Of a stretch of DNA of 64,000 nucleotides, positions 26,186-35,691 are shown one piece after another (the stretch's first letter is position 1; every line of letters begins with the position of its first letter). Below the pieces are notes generated by a model. It ran no database searches, was not told where the DNA came from, and saw only the letters and a list, made by a program, of their open reading frames with translations. The stretch is from Vibrio scophthalmi LMG 19158 (lineage in GTDB: Bacteria; Pseudomonadota; Gammaproteobacteria; Enterobacterales; Vibrionaceae). The position numbers and the translations under genes are program-made. Location: positions 1 through 64,000 of the forward strand of contig NZ_AFWE01000093.1 in NCBI RefSeq assembly GCF_000222585.1, read 5' to 3'.

Positions 26186-29100
26186 TCAACGCTCTTGAGT
26201 TTCAGTCGCTTGAATCTTGAAAAATACAGAATAGAGCAGCGGTACAATGATGAGTGTAAGCAAGGTGGCGAATGTGAGTCCAAACACCAATACGACAGAC
26301 ATTGATTTGAAAAACGCATCAAAATAGAGCGGTATAACGCCCAAGACAGTGGTTAATGCTCCCATCAATACTGGTCTTACACGGCTTGCTGACGCGTCTA
26401 CTACCGCATCGAACCTTGCTTTACCTTCTGATATTTCGAGATCTATTTGGTCAACTAACACAATCGCATTCTTAATCAACAAACCAGACAAAGACAACAG
26501 GCCAAGAATAGCCATAAACTCCATTGGTGTCTGGGTGAGTAATAGTCCTGCGACAACGCCAACAATGGCGAGCGGCACCACCAGCCAAATAACCACAGGT
26601 TGACGCACGGTACCAAATAAGACAAATACCACTAGCACCATAGCAAGGAATCCAAGTGGAATTGTCGATGCAAGGTTTTCGTTGGATTCTTTAGAATCGC
26701 CATATTCGCCTCCCCAATCGAGTGAGTAGCCATCAGGTAAATCGATTGATTCGATGTGCGGACGTACGCGATTAAATACATCCGATGTCAACACTCCCGG
26801 GATCGGATCAGCTTGAACGATTAACTCCCAATCTCGATTTACTCGGCGAACTAAGCCATCACGCCAAACGGTTTTGTAGCCGTCAACAACTTGGTCAATC
26901 GGAATGCTTTCACCAGTGATTGAGCTGACCACTAATACGTTGCGAATGTCGTCAATGCGGGTTCGCTCATTTTCGGTTGCACGTGTAATGATCGGGATCA
27001 ATTCGTCGCCTTCACGATACGCCCCAACGCTTTGACCTGAAAAATTACGTTCGAGCGCGGTGGCTAAGTCTTCGCGAGAAACCCCAATGCGTTGCGCTGC
27101 TTTTTCAGCATAAATCGGCTCAATTACTGGCACAGGCTCGCGCCAATTATCTTTGATGGAAAGTGCTTGCCCATCATTAACCATAATTTGCTTTGCTTCT
27201 TCAGCTATTGTTCTGAGTACCTTAGGATCTGGGCCGGTGAATTTTGCTTGGATCTTAGAGCCACCGCCAGGACCAAGTACAAATTTCCAAACCTTACCTT
27301 GTGCATCGGTAAATTGTTCATCGATGTAGTGTTGAATTTGCGGTAGAAGAGCATCAATTTGTTTATCACTGCCTGTTTTTACCAGTAATTGGCCATAAGA
27401 TGAGTTGGCTGACTGAGGAGCGTAAACCAGCATAAAGCGTGGAGCACCACCTCCGACTGAGGATTGTATTTCTTCAACACCCTCGAGCGTGGCAACAAAT
27501 TGATTAAGCTTGGCAATATCCGCTTTTGTTTCGGTAATATCGGTGCCTTCCGGTAGCCAATAATCAACCACAAACAGTGGTGTGGTTGAGGCTGGGAAGA
27601 AGCCCGGTTTTACAAAGCTAAAACCCCATACCGAAATGGCAAACAATGCGACAATACAACCAATCACTTGAGTACGTTTTTTCAGCGAGTAGACTAGAAC
27701 AGACTTATAGCCTTGGCTAAAACGCCCCTCTGGTTGAGTGTTAGCTGATGTGTTTTCTGTAGGCTCTTTGAACAGCCAGTAACAAAATAGGGGCGTTAGC
27801 GTAATGGCAAATACCCAGCTATAAAGCAGAGAAATTAAAATAACCCAAAATAAATGCCCGGTGTATTCCGCCGTTGAGCCTGGAGCGAAACCAATAGGGG
27901 CAAAGGCTATGATGCCAACTAATGTGCCGCCAAGTAGTGGCCATATCGAACGTTCAACAATTTTCTTCGCAATGGCGAGTTTCGAGAAACCATTTTTGAT
28001 GCCAACGAGAATCCCTTCAGTCACGACAATGGCGTTGTCCACCATCATCCCTAACGCAATGATTAATGCACCTAAAGAGATGCGGTGCATCGGAATAGAA
28101 ACATAGTTCATGGTTGCTAAGGTGGCAGATATTGTCAGTAATAGAATTGCGCCAATGACCGTTGCTGATTTCATACCCATAAAAATGAACAAGGTGATGA
28201 TCACAATGGCTAACGCCGCGGCGACGTTAAGAACGAAATTTTGTACAGAAGCATCAACAATCTTTGATTGGTGATAAAACTCGTGTAGTTCCATGCCGAG
28301 CGGGCGAAGGTTTAAATTGTCATCAATTGCTTGATCTATCCCTGCACCAATCTTGACAATATTGCTGCCTAAAACTCCGGAGATACCAATCGCAAGCGCT
28401 GGTTGACCATTGTAGTTGTAGATTTTCTCATCCGGCTCTTGATAGCCGCGATAAATGTGCGCAATATCTTTAAGGTAGACCAACTTGCCATTCGGCTCTG
28501 CTGCAACCAATAAATTCTTAATGGCATCAACAGAATCGATCGCATCTGTAGGGTCAATAAACAGCCGCTTAGTGCCTACTTTTACGTTACCGGCAGAAGC
28601 CATGGCATTTTGTTGTGATAGAACGTTAAGAACGTTATTGAAAGAGAGTCCCAACCGCTTGATATCACTACGAGAAAGCTCAACGTAAATGACTTCTTTC
28701 TTCGCCCCTTCAATAGTGACACGAGCAACGCCATCAACTTTTAAAATGGTACTTTGAAGTGAATCTGCGTATTTCTTTAATTCTGCATTGTCATATCCTT
28801 CGCCGGTTAGGAAATACAATAGGCCGAATACATCACCAAAATCGTCTGCTACATAAGGTTCGCCAGCACCTGGAGGCAACGAACGCTCAGCATCGCTAAC
28901 CTTGTTGCGTAACTTATTCCATACCAGCTGAAGGTCTGCTCTTGTTTTAGACGCTTCGTATTTTACTTCGACGGTAATTTCAGATTTACCATGAGTTGAA
29001 ACCGAGCGAATTTTCTTAACTTCTGCGAGTTGTTGAATCGATTTTTCCAATGGCTCAGTTACTTCTAACGCCACCTCATGAGGAGAAGCTCCGGGGTATT

Positions 29101-29248
29101 GCGTTATAACGACCGCTTCGCGAATAGTAAATTCAGGATCTTCAAATCGCGCCATGTTTTGATAGGCGTTCCAACCGCCTAATAACGTGATAAAAATGAC
29201 GATAATACTGAGTATCGTCTTTTTTATCGTGAACTCTGCAATGTTCAT
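26186..29248 (-). CDS. RND efflux pump inner-membrane permease
   Basis: The product has 1020 residues with the RND layout: TM1 near 10-28, a large periplasmic loop, a bundle of six helices from about 335, a second loop and a final bundle. The proton-relay segment in TM4 reads GMMVDNAIV, with one Asp where AcrB has two, as in a known subgroup. It lacks the polar signature of heavy-metal pumps. It is 33 bases downstream of its membrane-fusion partner. No outer-membrane channel gene is adjacent, so it probably uses a TolC supplied elsewhere. The substrate is unknown. Confidence 0.88.
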   Translation of the reverse strand: MNIAEFTIKKTILSIIVIFITLLGGWNAYQNMARFEDPEFTIREAVVITQYPGASPHEVALEVTEPLEKSIQQLAEVKKIRSVSTHGKSEITVEVKYEASKTRADLQLVWNKLRNKVSDAERSLPPGAGEPYVADDFGDVFGLLYFLTGEGYDNAELKKYADSLQSTILKVDGVARVTIEGAKKEVIYVELSRSDIKRLGLSFNNVLNVLSQQNAMASAGNVKVGTKRLFIDPTDAIDSVDAIKNLLVAAEPNGKLVYLKDIAHIYRGYQEPDEKIYNYNGQPALAIGISGVLGSNIVKIGAGIDQAIDDNLNLRPLGMELHEFYHQSKIVDASVQNFVLNVAAALAIVIITLFIFMGMKSATVIGAILLLTISATLATMNYVSIPMHRISLGALIIALGMMVDNAIVVTEGILVGIKNGFSKLAIAKKIVERSIWPLLGGTLVGIIAFAPIGFAPGSTAEYTGHLFWVILISLLYSWVFAITLTPLFCYWLFKEPTENTSANTQPEGRFSQGYKSVLVYSLKKRTQVIGCIVALFAISVWGFSFVKPGFFPASTTPLFVVDYWLPEGTDITETKADIAKLNQFVATLEGVEEIQSSVGGGAPRFMLVYAPQSANSSYGQLLVKTGSDKQIDALLPQIQHYIDEQFTDAQGKVWKFVLGPGGGSKIQAKFTGPDPKVLRTIAEEAKQIMVNDGQALSIKDNWREPVPVIEPIYAEKAAQRIGVSREDLATALERNFSGQSVGAYREGDELIPIITRATENERTRIDDIRNVLVVSSITGESIPIDQVVDGYKTVWRDGLVRRVNRDWELIVQADPIPGVLTSDVFNRVRPHIESIDLPDGYSLDWGGEYGDSKESNENLASTIPLGFLAMVLVVFVLFGTVRQPVVIWLVVPLAIVGVVAGLLLTQTPMEFMAILGLLSLSGLLIKNAIVLVDQIDLEISEGKARFDAVVDASASRVRPVLMGALTTVLGVIPLYFDAFFKSMSVVLVFGLTFATLLTLIIVPLLYSVFFKIQATETQER

Positions 29249-29281
29249 ATTAGTTACCTGCTTGTCTAACGTGGCTGCCGT

Positions 29282-30340
29282 TTATTTCCATTCTCTAACT
29301 GTAATGCCTTCAGAAAGTTGGCTTACACCAGCACTCACGATGGTATCGCCTTTGCTCAGTCCTTCAAGCACGGCAATAGACTCACCAATTTGCTCTTTTA
29401 AGGTAACGTGTTGTTTGGAGACCATCATAGAATCTGTATCTACCAACCATACAAAAGTGCCTTCACTGTCACTACCGACGGCATCGATTGGGATGCTGAG
29501 GTACTGTATTGACTCATTTCCGGTGACAGTAATATCCACAGAAACAGTCATGCCGGGCAGAATAAGAATGTCCGTTGTTGCCTTGAAAGCAAACGTCAGG
29601 CCGTAAGTTTGAGTGGTTGGATCTGCCACAAGCGTTGCTTCTTTAAACTCCGCAGGAAAACGTTGCGAGGGAAGGGAATCAAGAGATATCCAACTTTGTG
29701 ATGGCTGCCCTTCAATCATTGAATTTTGATGCAATAGAGCTAGGAACTTTCCAGGGACGTCGATTGAGGCTTCGAGTTCGCCTTCACCAATCAGTATCGC
29801 TACCGTTTGCCCGCTGGAAATCACTTGGTCTTTTTCAATAAAGGTTTGTGCGATGATTCCGTCAATCGGGGCAAAAAGGGTGGAATCATTTAGTGCTTGC
29901 TGAGCACTATCGAGTTGTACGCGCGCTAAATCACGTTCCGTTTGTTTCGCTTGTAATGAGCTTTTTGATACCGCGCCTGTTTTTGCGAGTTTTGCAATTC
30001 TTTGGTACTCATCAGAAGCGATTTGATATTGAGACTTGGCTTTACTCAATGCATTTTTAAGTTCACGTTGGTCTAGTCTAGCAATAACATCGCCTGCTTT
30101 TACAAGCATGGCTTCTTTGATTGGGAATTCGGTTACTCTTCCGGTTGTCGTGAAGCTGATTTCTTTGAGATTTTTACTTTGAATAATACCGGGAAAGGAA
30201 GCGGTAACATTCGCTTGTTGCTCAGTGACATTAAACAGTTTTACAGGACGAATAGAATTGACGTTACTATCGATTGGCGGCTCTTCGCTACAACCTTGAA
30301 TCATACCGAGTGTCGCGAGAAGTAATAAATGCGCTCTCAT
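29282..30340 (-). CDS. RND membrane-fusion (adaptor) lipoprotein
   Basis: The product has 352 residues. The signal peptide ends in the lipobox M-I-Q-G-C at residue 17, so the mature protein is lipid-anchored in the periplasm. An N-terminal barrel segment, a lipoyl half-motif (VKAGDVIARLDQREL), an alpha-helical hairpin (about 95-150), the second lipoyl half (TLFAPIDGIIAQTFIEKDQVI) and a beta-barrel follow. This is the HlyD/AcrA adaptor layout. It is the first gene of the pump operon. Confidence 0.87.
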   Translation of the reverse strand: MRAHLLLLATLGMIQGCSEEPPIDSNVNSIRPVKLFNVTEQQANVTASFPGIIQSKNLKEISFTTTGRVTEFPIKEAMLVKAGDVIARLDQRELKNALSKAKSQYQIASDEYQRIAKLAKTGAVSKSSLQAKQTERDLARVQLDSAQQALNDSTLFAPIDGIIAQTFIEKDQVISSGQTVAILIGEGELEASIDVPGKFLALLHQNSMIEGQPSQSWISLDSLPSQRFPAEFKEATLVADPTTQTYGLTFAFKATTDILILPGMTVSVDITVTGNESIQYLSIPIDAVGSDSEGTFVWLVDTDSMMVSKQHVTLKEQIGESIAVLEGLSKGDTIVSAGVSQLSEGITVREWK

Positions 30341-30785
30341 TAAAATATTCCTTATTTAGTCAGCGAAATCCATCTTTGATATGAACGGCATTTTTGATCG
30401 TGAGTAGATTGCGATCACAATCGGATTGGTCCATAAAAATAATAGCTGACGTAGCATGAATGCATTAGTGTTGAATTATTGACTAACTATATAATAATCA
30501 TGACTTATATGTAGCTTCCGGTGGAGATAGTGTGAGTGAATCGTGACATTTTTGTGTGCATGTGCATGTGCATGTGCAAATGAAAAATGAAGCGATGAAT
30601 ACCGATGCATCGAGTATTCATAAGTCCAAGTATGACGTTTATTGCATTTTGCACAGTAAAGTTCATCCGACGTCAATGGCACTCTAAATTTGCATTTATA
30701 GATTGAGTTTTCAGTAAGGCACAAAGCTTTTTGATAGGCGTACTATGCTTAGAGAGCATTTAATCGTCCTAGCAAGGAGTCACTT
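30341..30785. promoter_or_regulatory. Divergent region between the RND pump and the permease
   Basis: The 445 bases hold GATTGCGATCACAATC (30407-30422), an imperfect 16-bp palindrome about 70 bases before the pump genes, and a 24-base tandem array of TGTGCA (30555-30578). ATGCT/AGCAT dyads stand at 30745-30759 before the permease, whose ribosome site is AAGGAG. No regulator gene is adjacent. Confidence 0.4.
30555..30578. repeat. Hexanucleotide microsatellite (TGTGCA)4
   Basis: Four perfect head-to-tail copies of TGTGCA occur in the RND/permease divergent region. Such arrays can change copy number by slippage. They would alter spacing in the control region. Confidence 0.8.
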
Positions 30786-32033
30786 ATGCAAAGTGATGGC
30801 GGTAATCTTCTTTTCCATATTGTTTCTGTGTTTAGCAATATGGTGTGGCAAATCTTTTGGCCGCTGGCATTTGGCCTAATGCTATCTTCATTTATTCGTC
30901 ACCTTTTGCCCGTTGAAACGGTGGCGAAACATCTTGGTAAAACGAATCTAAAAAGCCTTTCGTATTCGACAGTACTTGGCATGGTCTCCTCATCCTGCTC
31001 CTATGCTGCAGCTTCTCTATCACATACCTTATTGAGTAAAAAATCGACTTTAGCCAATGCGACGGCATTTTTGGTCGCGAGCACTAATTTGATTGTTGAA
31101 ATGTTTATCGTGCTGGTGGCTTTATTAGGCTGGACATTCCTATGGGGCGAAGTGCTGGGTGGACTTATTTTGATCGTGACAGTCGCCGTTCTTTTTCAGC
31201 GCTTCTATCCGAAAGAGGTTGAGACCGAGTTACGCCAACATATCGCAGCAGAGCAACCGAAAAAATCCGCAATGGCAGACTGCGGCATGGATATGTCTTC
31301 GATGAAGCATGAAGAAAGCGACTGCGGCATGGACATGTCATCGATGAAGCATGAAGAAAGTGACTGCGGTATGGATATGCATTCGATGCCGAAGAAAGAG
31401 ATGCACATGGAACCACAAGCTGCGGCGTCTCCCATGATGGAAAAAATCACCAAATCAGCAGGCTTTTTCCAAATGGATTTGTCGATGATTGGCAAAGAGA
31501 TCCTGATTGGTGTTGTGGTGTCATCCCTGTTAATTGCGATAGTACCGATAGAAGGTTGGCGCATGCTATTTATTAGTAATGACGTTAATTTACCGGTGTG
31601 GTTACATTCCTTCCTTGATGTGATTATCGGTATTTTTGTCGCGGTGATTGCCTATGTTTGTTCGGTCGGTAATTTGCTGCTAGCGGCTGCACTCTGGCAT
31701 GGCGGTATCTCATTTGGGGGCGTAATTGGGTTTATTCTCGCCGATGTTTTAACCATTCCAATGATGCGAGTTTACCAAAAATACTATGGTCAACGACCAG
31801 CAAGATGGATGGTAGGCTTACTGTTTGTTGCGATTCTATTTACCGGGCTGTGTGTCGATCTCATTTTTAATGGGCTTAATATTGATGCAACGGCGCAAGG
31901 CTTACGCACCATCAATCAAGACGGATTTGGTTGGAACTTTACCACCATCATGAATTTGATTTTTATCCCGCTTTCTATTTGGTATTACCGCTTAGGTAAA
32001 AGCGCCAATGCAGGCATGGGAATGAATATGTAG
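30786..32033 (+). CDS. Permease of the ArsP/YraQ type with a metal-binding-like repeat loop
   Basis: The product has 415 residues. Two four- to five-helix halves flank a cytoplasmic or periplasmic loop. Helix motifs SSSCSYAAASL (first half) and CSVGNLLLAA (second half) hold the paired Cys-Ser sites of the DUF318/ArsP family. Residues about 165-206 hold three 14-residue repeats based on DCGMDMSSMKHEES, then a MHMEPQ tail, so the loop is dense in Met, His, Cys and Asp. The C-terminus GMGMNM is also Met-rich. Metal or metalloid binding is likely (inference). AAGGAG precedes the ATG. It is divergent from an RND pump and 61 bases upstream of an SDR gene. Confidence 0.75.
   Translation: MQSDGGNLLFHIVSVFSNMVWQIFWPLAFGLMLSSFIRHLLPVETVAKHLGKTNLKSLSYSTVLGMVSSSCSYAAASLSHTLLSKKSTLANATAFLVASTNLIVEMFIVLVALLGWTFLWGEVLGGLILIVTVAVLFQRFYPKEVETELRQHIAAEQPKKSAMADCGMDMSSMKHEESDCGMDMSSMKHEESDCGMDMHSMPKKEMHMEPQAAASPMMEKITKSAGFFQMDLSMIGKEILIGVVVSSLLIAIVPIEGWRMLFISNDVNLPVWLHSFLDVIIGIFVAVIAYVCSVGNLLLAAALWHGGISFGGVIGFILADVLTIPMMRVYQKYYGQRPARWMVGLLFVAILFTGLCVDLIFNGLNIDATAQGLRTINQDGFGWNFTTIMNLIFIPLSIWYYRLGKSANAGMGMNM
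31278..31403 (+). repeat. Three 42-bp tandem repeats inside the permease gene
   Basis: Units at 31278-31319, 31320-31361 and 31362-31403 encode the Asp-Cys-Gly-Met-Asp-Met repeats. The first two are nearly identical in DNA, implying recent duplication; the third is diverged in its second half. Confidence 0.9.
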
Positions 32034-32093
32034 CCTCGTTGCTAGCACATAATCGACCAATTATGGCTCAACGATATTGAGTGAGGAATTTGT

Positions 32094-32939
32094 ATGTCAT
32101 CAGTGATCAATAATAATCAAAACCAAAATGAATTCGACAATAAAATTGCTTTGGTATTGGCAGGAGCACAAGGCATAGGCCGTGCTTGTAGTCTGCTTTT
32201 AGCCGCGAAAGGTGCCAAGGTTTATGTTGCAGACTGGGATTTAGATTTAGCCAGTGCAACAGCGCGTGAAATCAATACGCGCAGTCGTAATGATGGTGAA
32301 AGTGGGCGTGCGGTTGGAGTATTTTTTAATGCTTTTGAGAATGATACTTACGCGAGCTTAATTGATTCTATTCTCGAACAAGAGGGGAGAATTGATGTTT
32401 TGATCAATAACTTTGGTGGTGTTGATTTGCGCCAAGATAGGGATTTAGCACATACCGAAGTGATCAGCTGGGAGAAGAACATTCTCGCCAATATCAACAG
32501 CGTGTTTATTCCTTCAAAAGCCGTGATCCCAACCATGGTGAAGCAGGGGGGCGGTGCGATTGTTAATATCTCTTCGCTCTCTTCATTAAGCGCTGAAATG
32601 TCGAGTATTGCTTACGGTACTTCGAAAAACGCGATTAATCACATGACGCGGCAAATCGCGATTCAATATGCGAGTTTTGGTATTCGCTGCAATGCGGTAT
32701 TGCCGGGTATGATTGCGACCGATGCGGTAAAGAAAAATCTCACCACCGAGTACATTGATCACTTCCTCGCCACACAACCGATTAAACGCATGGGTGAGCC
32801 GGATGATATCGCTAATGCCGTGAGTTTTTTAGCCAGTGATAAAGCGAGCTTTATTACTGGGGTTTGCTTACCGGTAACCGGGGGAATGGATATCGCAACG
32901 TCACGCTATTATTTTGATGCCGATAAAGTTCAGTTCTAG
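32094..32939 (+). CDS. Short-chain dehydrogenase/reductase, substrate unknown
   Basis: The product has 281 residues. The cofactor motif GAQGIGR lies near 24-30, an NNFGG variant of NNAG follows, and the catalytic Ser and Y-G-T-S-K are present in SSLSSLSAEMSSIAYGTSK. An Asp-rich segment after the second strand (ADWDLD) points to NAD(H). A polar Asn/Gln-rich N-terminal tail of about 15 residues and a long C-terminal extension (SRYYFDADKVQF) are unusual. It lies 60 bases after the permease and may be cotranscribed, but a functional link is not evident. Confidence 0.8.
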   Translation: MSSVINNNQNQNEFDNKIALVLAGAQGIGRACSLLLAAKGAKVYVADWDLDLASATAREINTRSRNDGESGRAVGVFFNAFENDTYASLIDSILEQEGRIDVLINNFGGVDLRQDRDLAHTEVISWEKNILANINSVFIPSKAVIPTMVKQGGGAIVNISSLSSLSAEMSSIAYGTSKNAINHMTRQIAIQYASFGIRCNAVLPGMIATDAVKKNLTTEYIDHFLATQPIKRMGEPDDIANAVSFLASDKASFITGVCLPVTGGMDIATSRYYFDADKVQF

Positions 32940-32963
32940 CGATTACGTTTGACGAGAGAAAAC

Positions 32964-32992
32964 AAAAAGAGCTCGATGAGAGCTCTTTTTTA
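32964..32992. terminator. Bidirectional terminator after the SDR gene
   Basis: AAAAAGAGCTC (32964-32974) pairs with GAGCTCTTTTT (32980-32990) with loop GATGA, giving U-tracts on both strands between convergent genes. Confidence 0.85.
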
Positions 32993-33028
32993 TTCATTGA
33001 TTACCGGATCAACCACCACAAAAATCGT

Positions 33029-35338
33029 TTAGTGGTGCTCGGTTTTGATTAACTTGCCGAATTGATCGTAATAAACCCAATCTCCAGATTGTCGGTTACT
33101 GATGTAGCTGCCTTCACTGCGTTTTTCACCATTTGGCCAATAGCTGAGCCAAAGTCCTTCTTTGCGTTCACGTAGATAACGGCCTTTTTCTGCCAGTTTT
33201 CCGTTGGTATGAAAGTAGCTCGCTTCGCCTTCTTTTTGTCCTTTTAACCATTGCTCTTGGTATTCTTGTTTGCCCGTTTGGTAATACTGAGTAAGCAGGC
33301 CGTTGAGTTTGCCTTTCTCAAATTGAGCGTGCTGTTTGAGTTGACCATTAGCGTAATACTCACGATGTTCACCATGTCGCTGGCCGGCTAATAATTCACT
33401 ACTAAATGATTGCATGCCGTCTTCAAACCAACCTTGCCACAGGCCAGTTTGTACATTTTTAATCATTTCGCCTTGGCGCTTTAATTGGCCATTGGCGACA
33501 TAGTATTCCGCGTAAGGTCCGGTTTGAACGCCTTTTACGTAACTTTCACTACGATAACGGAGCTGTTTAAAGTCAAAATACTCACGTTTTCCGTGTAACT
33601 TATTGTTGGCATATTCACTGGTACGGAGAATATTGCCTTCCGCGATAGTGCCAAAGGTAGGATCGCTTTCTTGGTAGCGATAGCCTGTCCAGACGCCGGT
33701 TTTCATATTGTCTTGATAGAGACCGGTCACGCGGCGGCGGCCGTTATAATACTCGGCGTATTCGCCATTTAACTTGCCGTCTAGGTAGGTTTGTTTACGA
33801 GTTACTAGCCCTTGATTGTACGCCAGCCATTCGCCAGTTTTTTTGCCTTCAATGTATTCACCGGTTTCACTCGGGTCTCCGTTGCCAAACCAGCGAGCAT
33901 AATGACCATGAAATTTCGCTCGATAGGTGTTCTCATCGACCGTTGAAGCATAGTGAATCACTTCACGTGGCAAGCCTGTTTCATAGAAAGATTCATATTT
34001 GCCTATCCAAACACTATTGAGACGCGTACCGCGCTCTTTCAGCGTACCGTCGGCAAAGTAGCTTTCAGAGCGACCAGTCTGTTTACCGTGTTCGTAATGA
34101 TCAATGCTGCGCAGTTTATCGGTCGCATAGTAGCGAGTTTGCTTACCGTGGCGTTCACCTGCGAGCCAGTTTTCCTCACTCTCCATTTCTCCTTGGCGAT
34201 AGCGAGTGAATAAACCATCTTTAACACCTTGCTTGAAATTGCCTTTTTCCACCAATCGGCCTTCAGAATCATACTGCTCTTGAATGCCGTGGAGTGGATA
34301 TTGACCGTTATCGGCCAGTATGGTGGTGTGGTAATTTGTCAGTTGTTTTAGCTTTCCGTCGTCAAAATAGCTCTTTTGTTCCCCGGCCAGTGTGCCCAGT
34401 TTGAAATTGCTCTCAGCGATAACCACCTGATCCGCATTATAGATAACTTGTAGACCATCAAGCTGTCCATCTTGGTAGTGCTCTTTTTCATAGAGGTGAC
34501 CGTTTTCGTGATAGCGTAGTGATTCGCCATCCAGGTGGTTGTTCTTATAGGTTGCCTGCTGAGCAAGTTGTCCATTAGGAAAGTAGGAGAGTGCTTTGCC
34601 GTTGTGTATGCCAGCTTCAAAATGAATTTCACTATTCGGAGTGCCGTCATCATAGAAGCTTCGCCAAGCCCCTTGTCGTTCGCCTTGGGTATTGTATTCG
34701 CCTTCAACGATAATTTTCCCGGCGCTATTTTGCTCAAGGTAACGGCCTGAAAGATGGTTGTTGGCGTACTCTTGACGTAAGGCGACCGTACCGTTTTCAT
34801 GGTAGGTTTCCCACACGCCGTGGCGAAGATTATCCAAATAGGTTTCTATTGCTTGTCGTTTACCACTGGTAAAAAAACGTTCTACTTGTACTTTTTGCCC
34901 CTCTTTATAGAGGGTTGTTTGATCGATAGTACCTTGAAGATTGTATTGCTCCCAAACGCCATCGGGCACCCCTTGACGGTAGTGCTGCTTTTCACTTAGG
35001 TTGCCACTGCTATCAAACAACTGCCATTGACCATCTTGATAACCTTGCACATATTGCCCATCCAGCAGTTTTTGGTTATTAGGTAGAAATACCTGCCAGC
35101 GACCATTGGGCACACCTTGGGAAAATTGGCCTACGGTGTAGCCTTGGTTATCTCGGACAATCGTGACGTCGCCGTTTAATGTCATTCCGTTGGCGATACT
35201 GTAGTAGAAGCTCATTCCATCTTGTTGACGGATTTCTATCATCAAAGATGAGATGTTTTGTGAGGCCTGCGCGCTAACGCTGGTTAAAGAGGCGCTGGTC
35301 AGCGCGGCAGTCGTTATGATTGCTTGATAAAAATGCAT
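33029..35338 (-). CDS. Large secreted MORN-repeat (YwqK-like) protein
   Basis: The product has 769 residues from the ATG at 35338, which has AAGGA upstream; an ATG nine codons earlier would precede the signal peptide. The N-terminal segment MHFYQAIITTAALTSASL is a signal peptide cut near SAQA. The rest is about 25-30 repeats of 22-24 residues of the MORN_2 type, with cores like G-x-W-x-x-Y-x-x-x-G and G-x-x-x-x-Y-x-x-N-G-x. There is no enzyme domain, membrane anchor or Cys. The long beta-solenoid-like array should act in the periplasm or outside the cell as a binding scaffold (inference). It is convergent with the SDR gene. Confidence 0.85.
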   Translation of the reverse strand: MHFYQAIITTAALTSASLTSVSAQASQNISSLMIEIRQQDGMSFYYSIANGMTLNGDVTIVRDNQGYTVGQFSQGVPNGRWQVFLPNNQKLLDGQYVQGYQDGQWQLFDSSGNLSEKQHYRQGVPDGVWEQYNLQGTIDQTTLYKEGQKVQVERFFTSGKRQAIETYLDNLRHGVWETYHENGTVALRQEYANNHLSGRYLEQNSAGKIIVEGEYNTQGERQGAWRSFYDDGTPNSEIHFEAGIHNGKALSYFPNGQLAQQATYKNNHLDGESLRYHENGHLYEKEHYQDGQLDGLQVIYNADQVVIAESNFKLGTLAGEQKSYFDDGKLKQLTNYHTTILADNGQYPLHGIQEQYDSEGRLVEKGNFKQGVKDGLFTRYRQGEMESEENWLAGERHGKQTRYYATDKLRSIDHYEHGKQTGRSESYFADGTLKERGTRLNSVWIGKYESFYETGLPREVIHYASTVDENTYRAKFHGHYARWFGNGDPSETGEYIEGKKTGEWLAYNQGLVTRKQTYLDGKLNGEYAEYYNGRRRVTGLYQDNMKTGVWTGYRYQESDPTFGTIAEGNILRTSEYANNKLHGKREYFDFKQLRYRSESYVKGVQTGPYAEYYVANGQLKRQGEMIKNVQTGLWQGWFEDGMQSFSSELLAGQRHGEHREYYANGQLKQHAQFEKGKLNGLLTQYYQTGKQEYQEQWLKGQKEGEASYFHTNGKLAEKGRYLRERKEGLWLSYWPNGEKRSEGSYISNRQSGDWVYYDQFGKLIKTEHH

Positions 35339-35614
35339 GCAGATCCTTGGATGCGATGTAGGCAATAACTGGTGGCGATCAGATCTCGCAAGTGATTGTT
35401 CATTAACGATTCGTTAATAGCCATCTGTTTTGTAGGTGTAACTTAATTGAAGGCTTATTTAGCGGATATCGACATTGCTTTCCAGCATTGCTTGTAGGGT
35501 TTGAGACTTTGATCATCTATCCGTCCTCAATCCTGAATTGATGACCGTCATTAAACGTGGCAAGCGATATGTAATTGATTCTTACTCAGTGAGATTGGTT
35601 ATTTGCGCAAACGA
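35339..35614. other. Intergenic region upstream of the nucleosidase promoter
   Basis: AT-rich sequence between the divergent MORN-repeat and nucleosidase genes. GATTCGTTAA-like short repeats near 35408 are the only structure seen. No gene. Confidence 0.3.
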
Positions 35615-35670
35615 TTGCTTTTGTCGTTTACCAAGGTATACTCCGCGCCGCATCACAGTTTGGTGATGCG
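35615..35670 (+). promoter_or_regulatory. Promoter and leader hairpin of the nucleosidase gene
   Basis: TTGCTT (35615-35620), 16 bases, TATACT (35637-35642) fits a sigma-70 promoter. The predicted transcript starts with an 8-bp hairpin, CGCATCAC (35649-35656) and GTGATGCG (35663-35670), 21 bases before the ATG at 35692. Confidence 0.55.
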
Positions 35671-35691
35671 TATTATATGTTCAGGATCAGT

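Noticed and set aside
30476-30724. His-rich 82-residue minus-strand frame with a Cys-x2-Cys pair next to the metal-loop permease
   Set aside because: The His run (AHAHAHAH) is only the translation of the TGTGCA microsatellite, and no ribosome site or family supports it.
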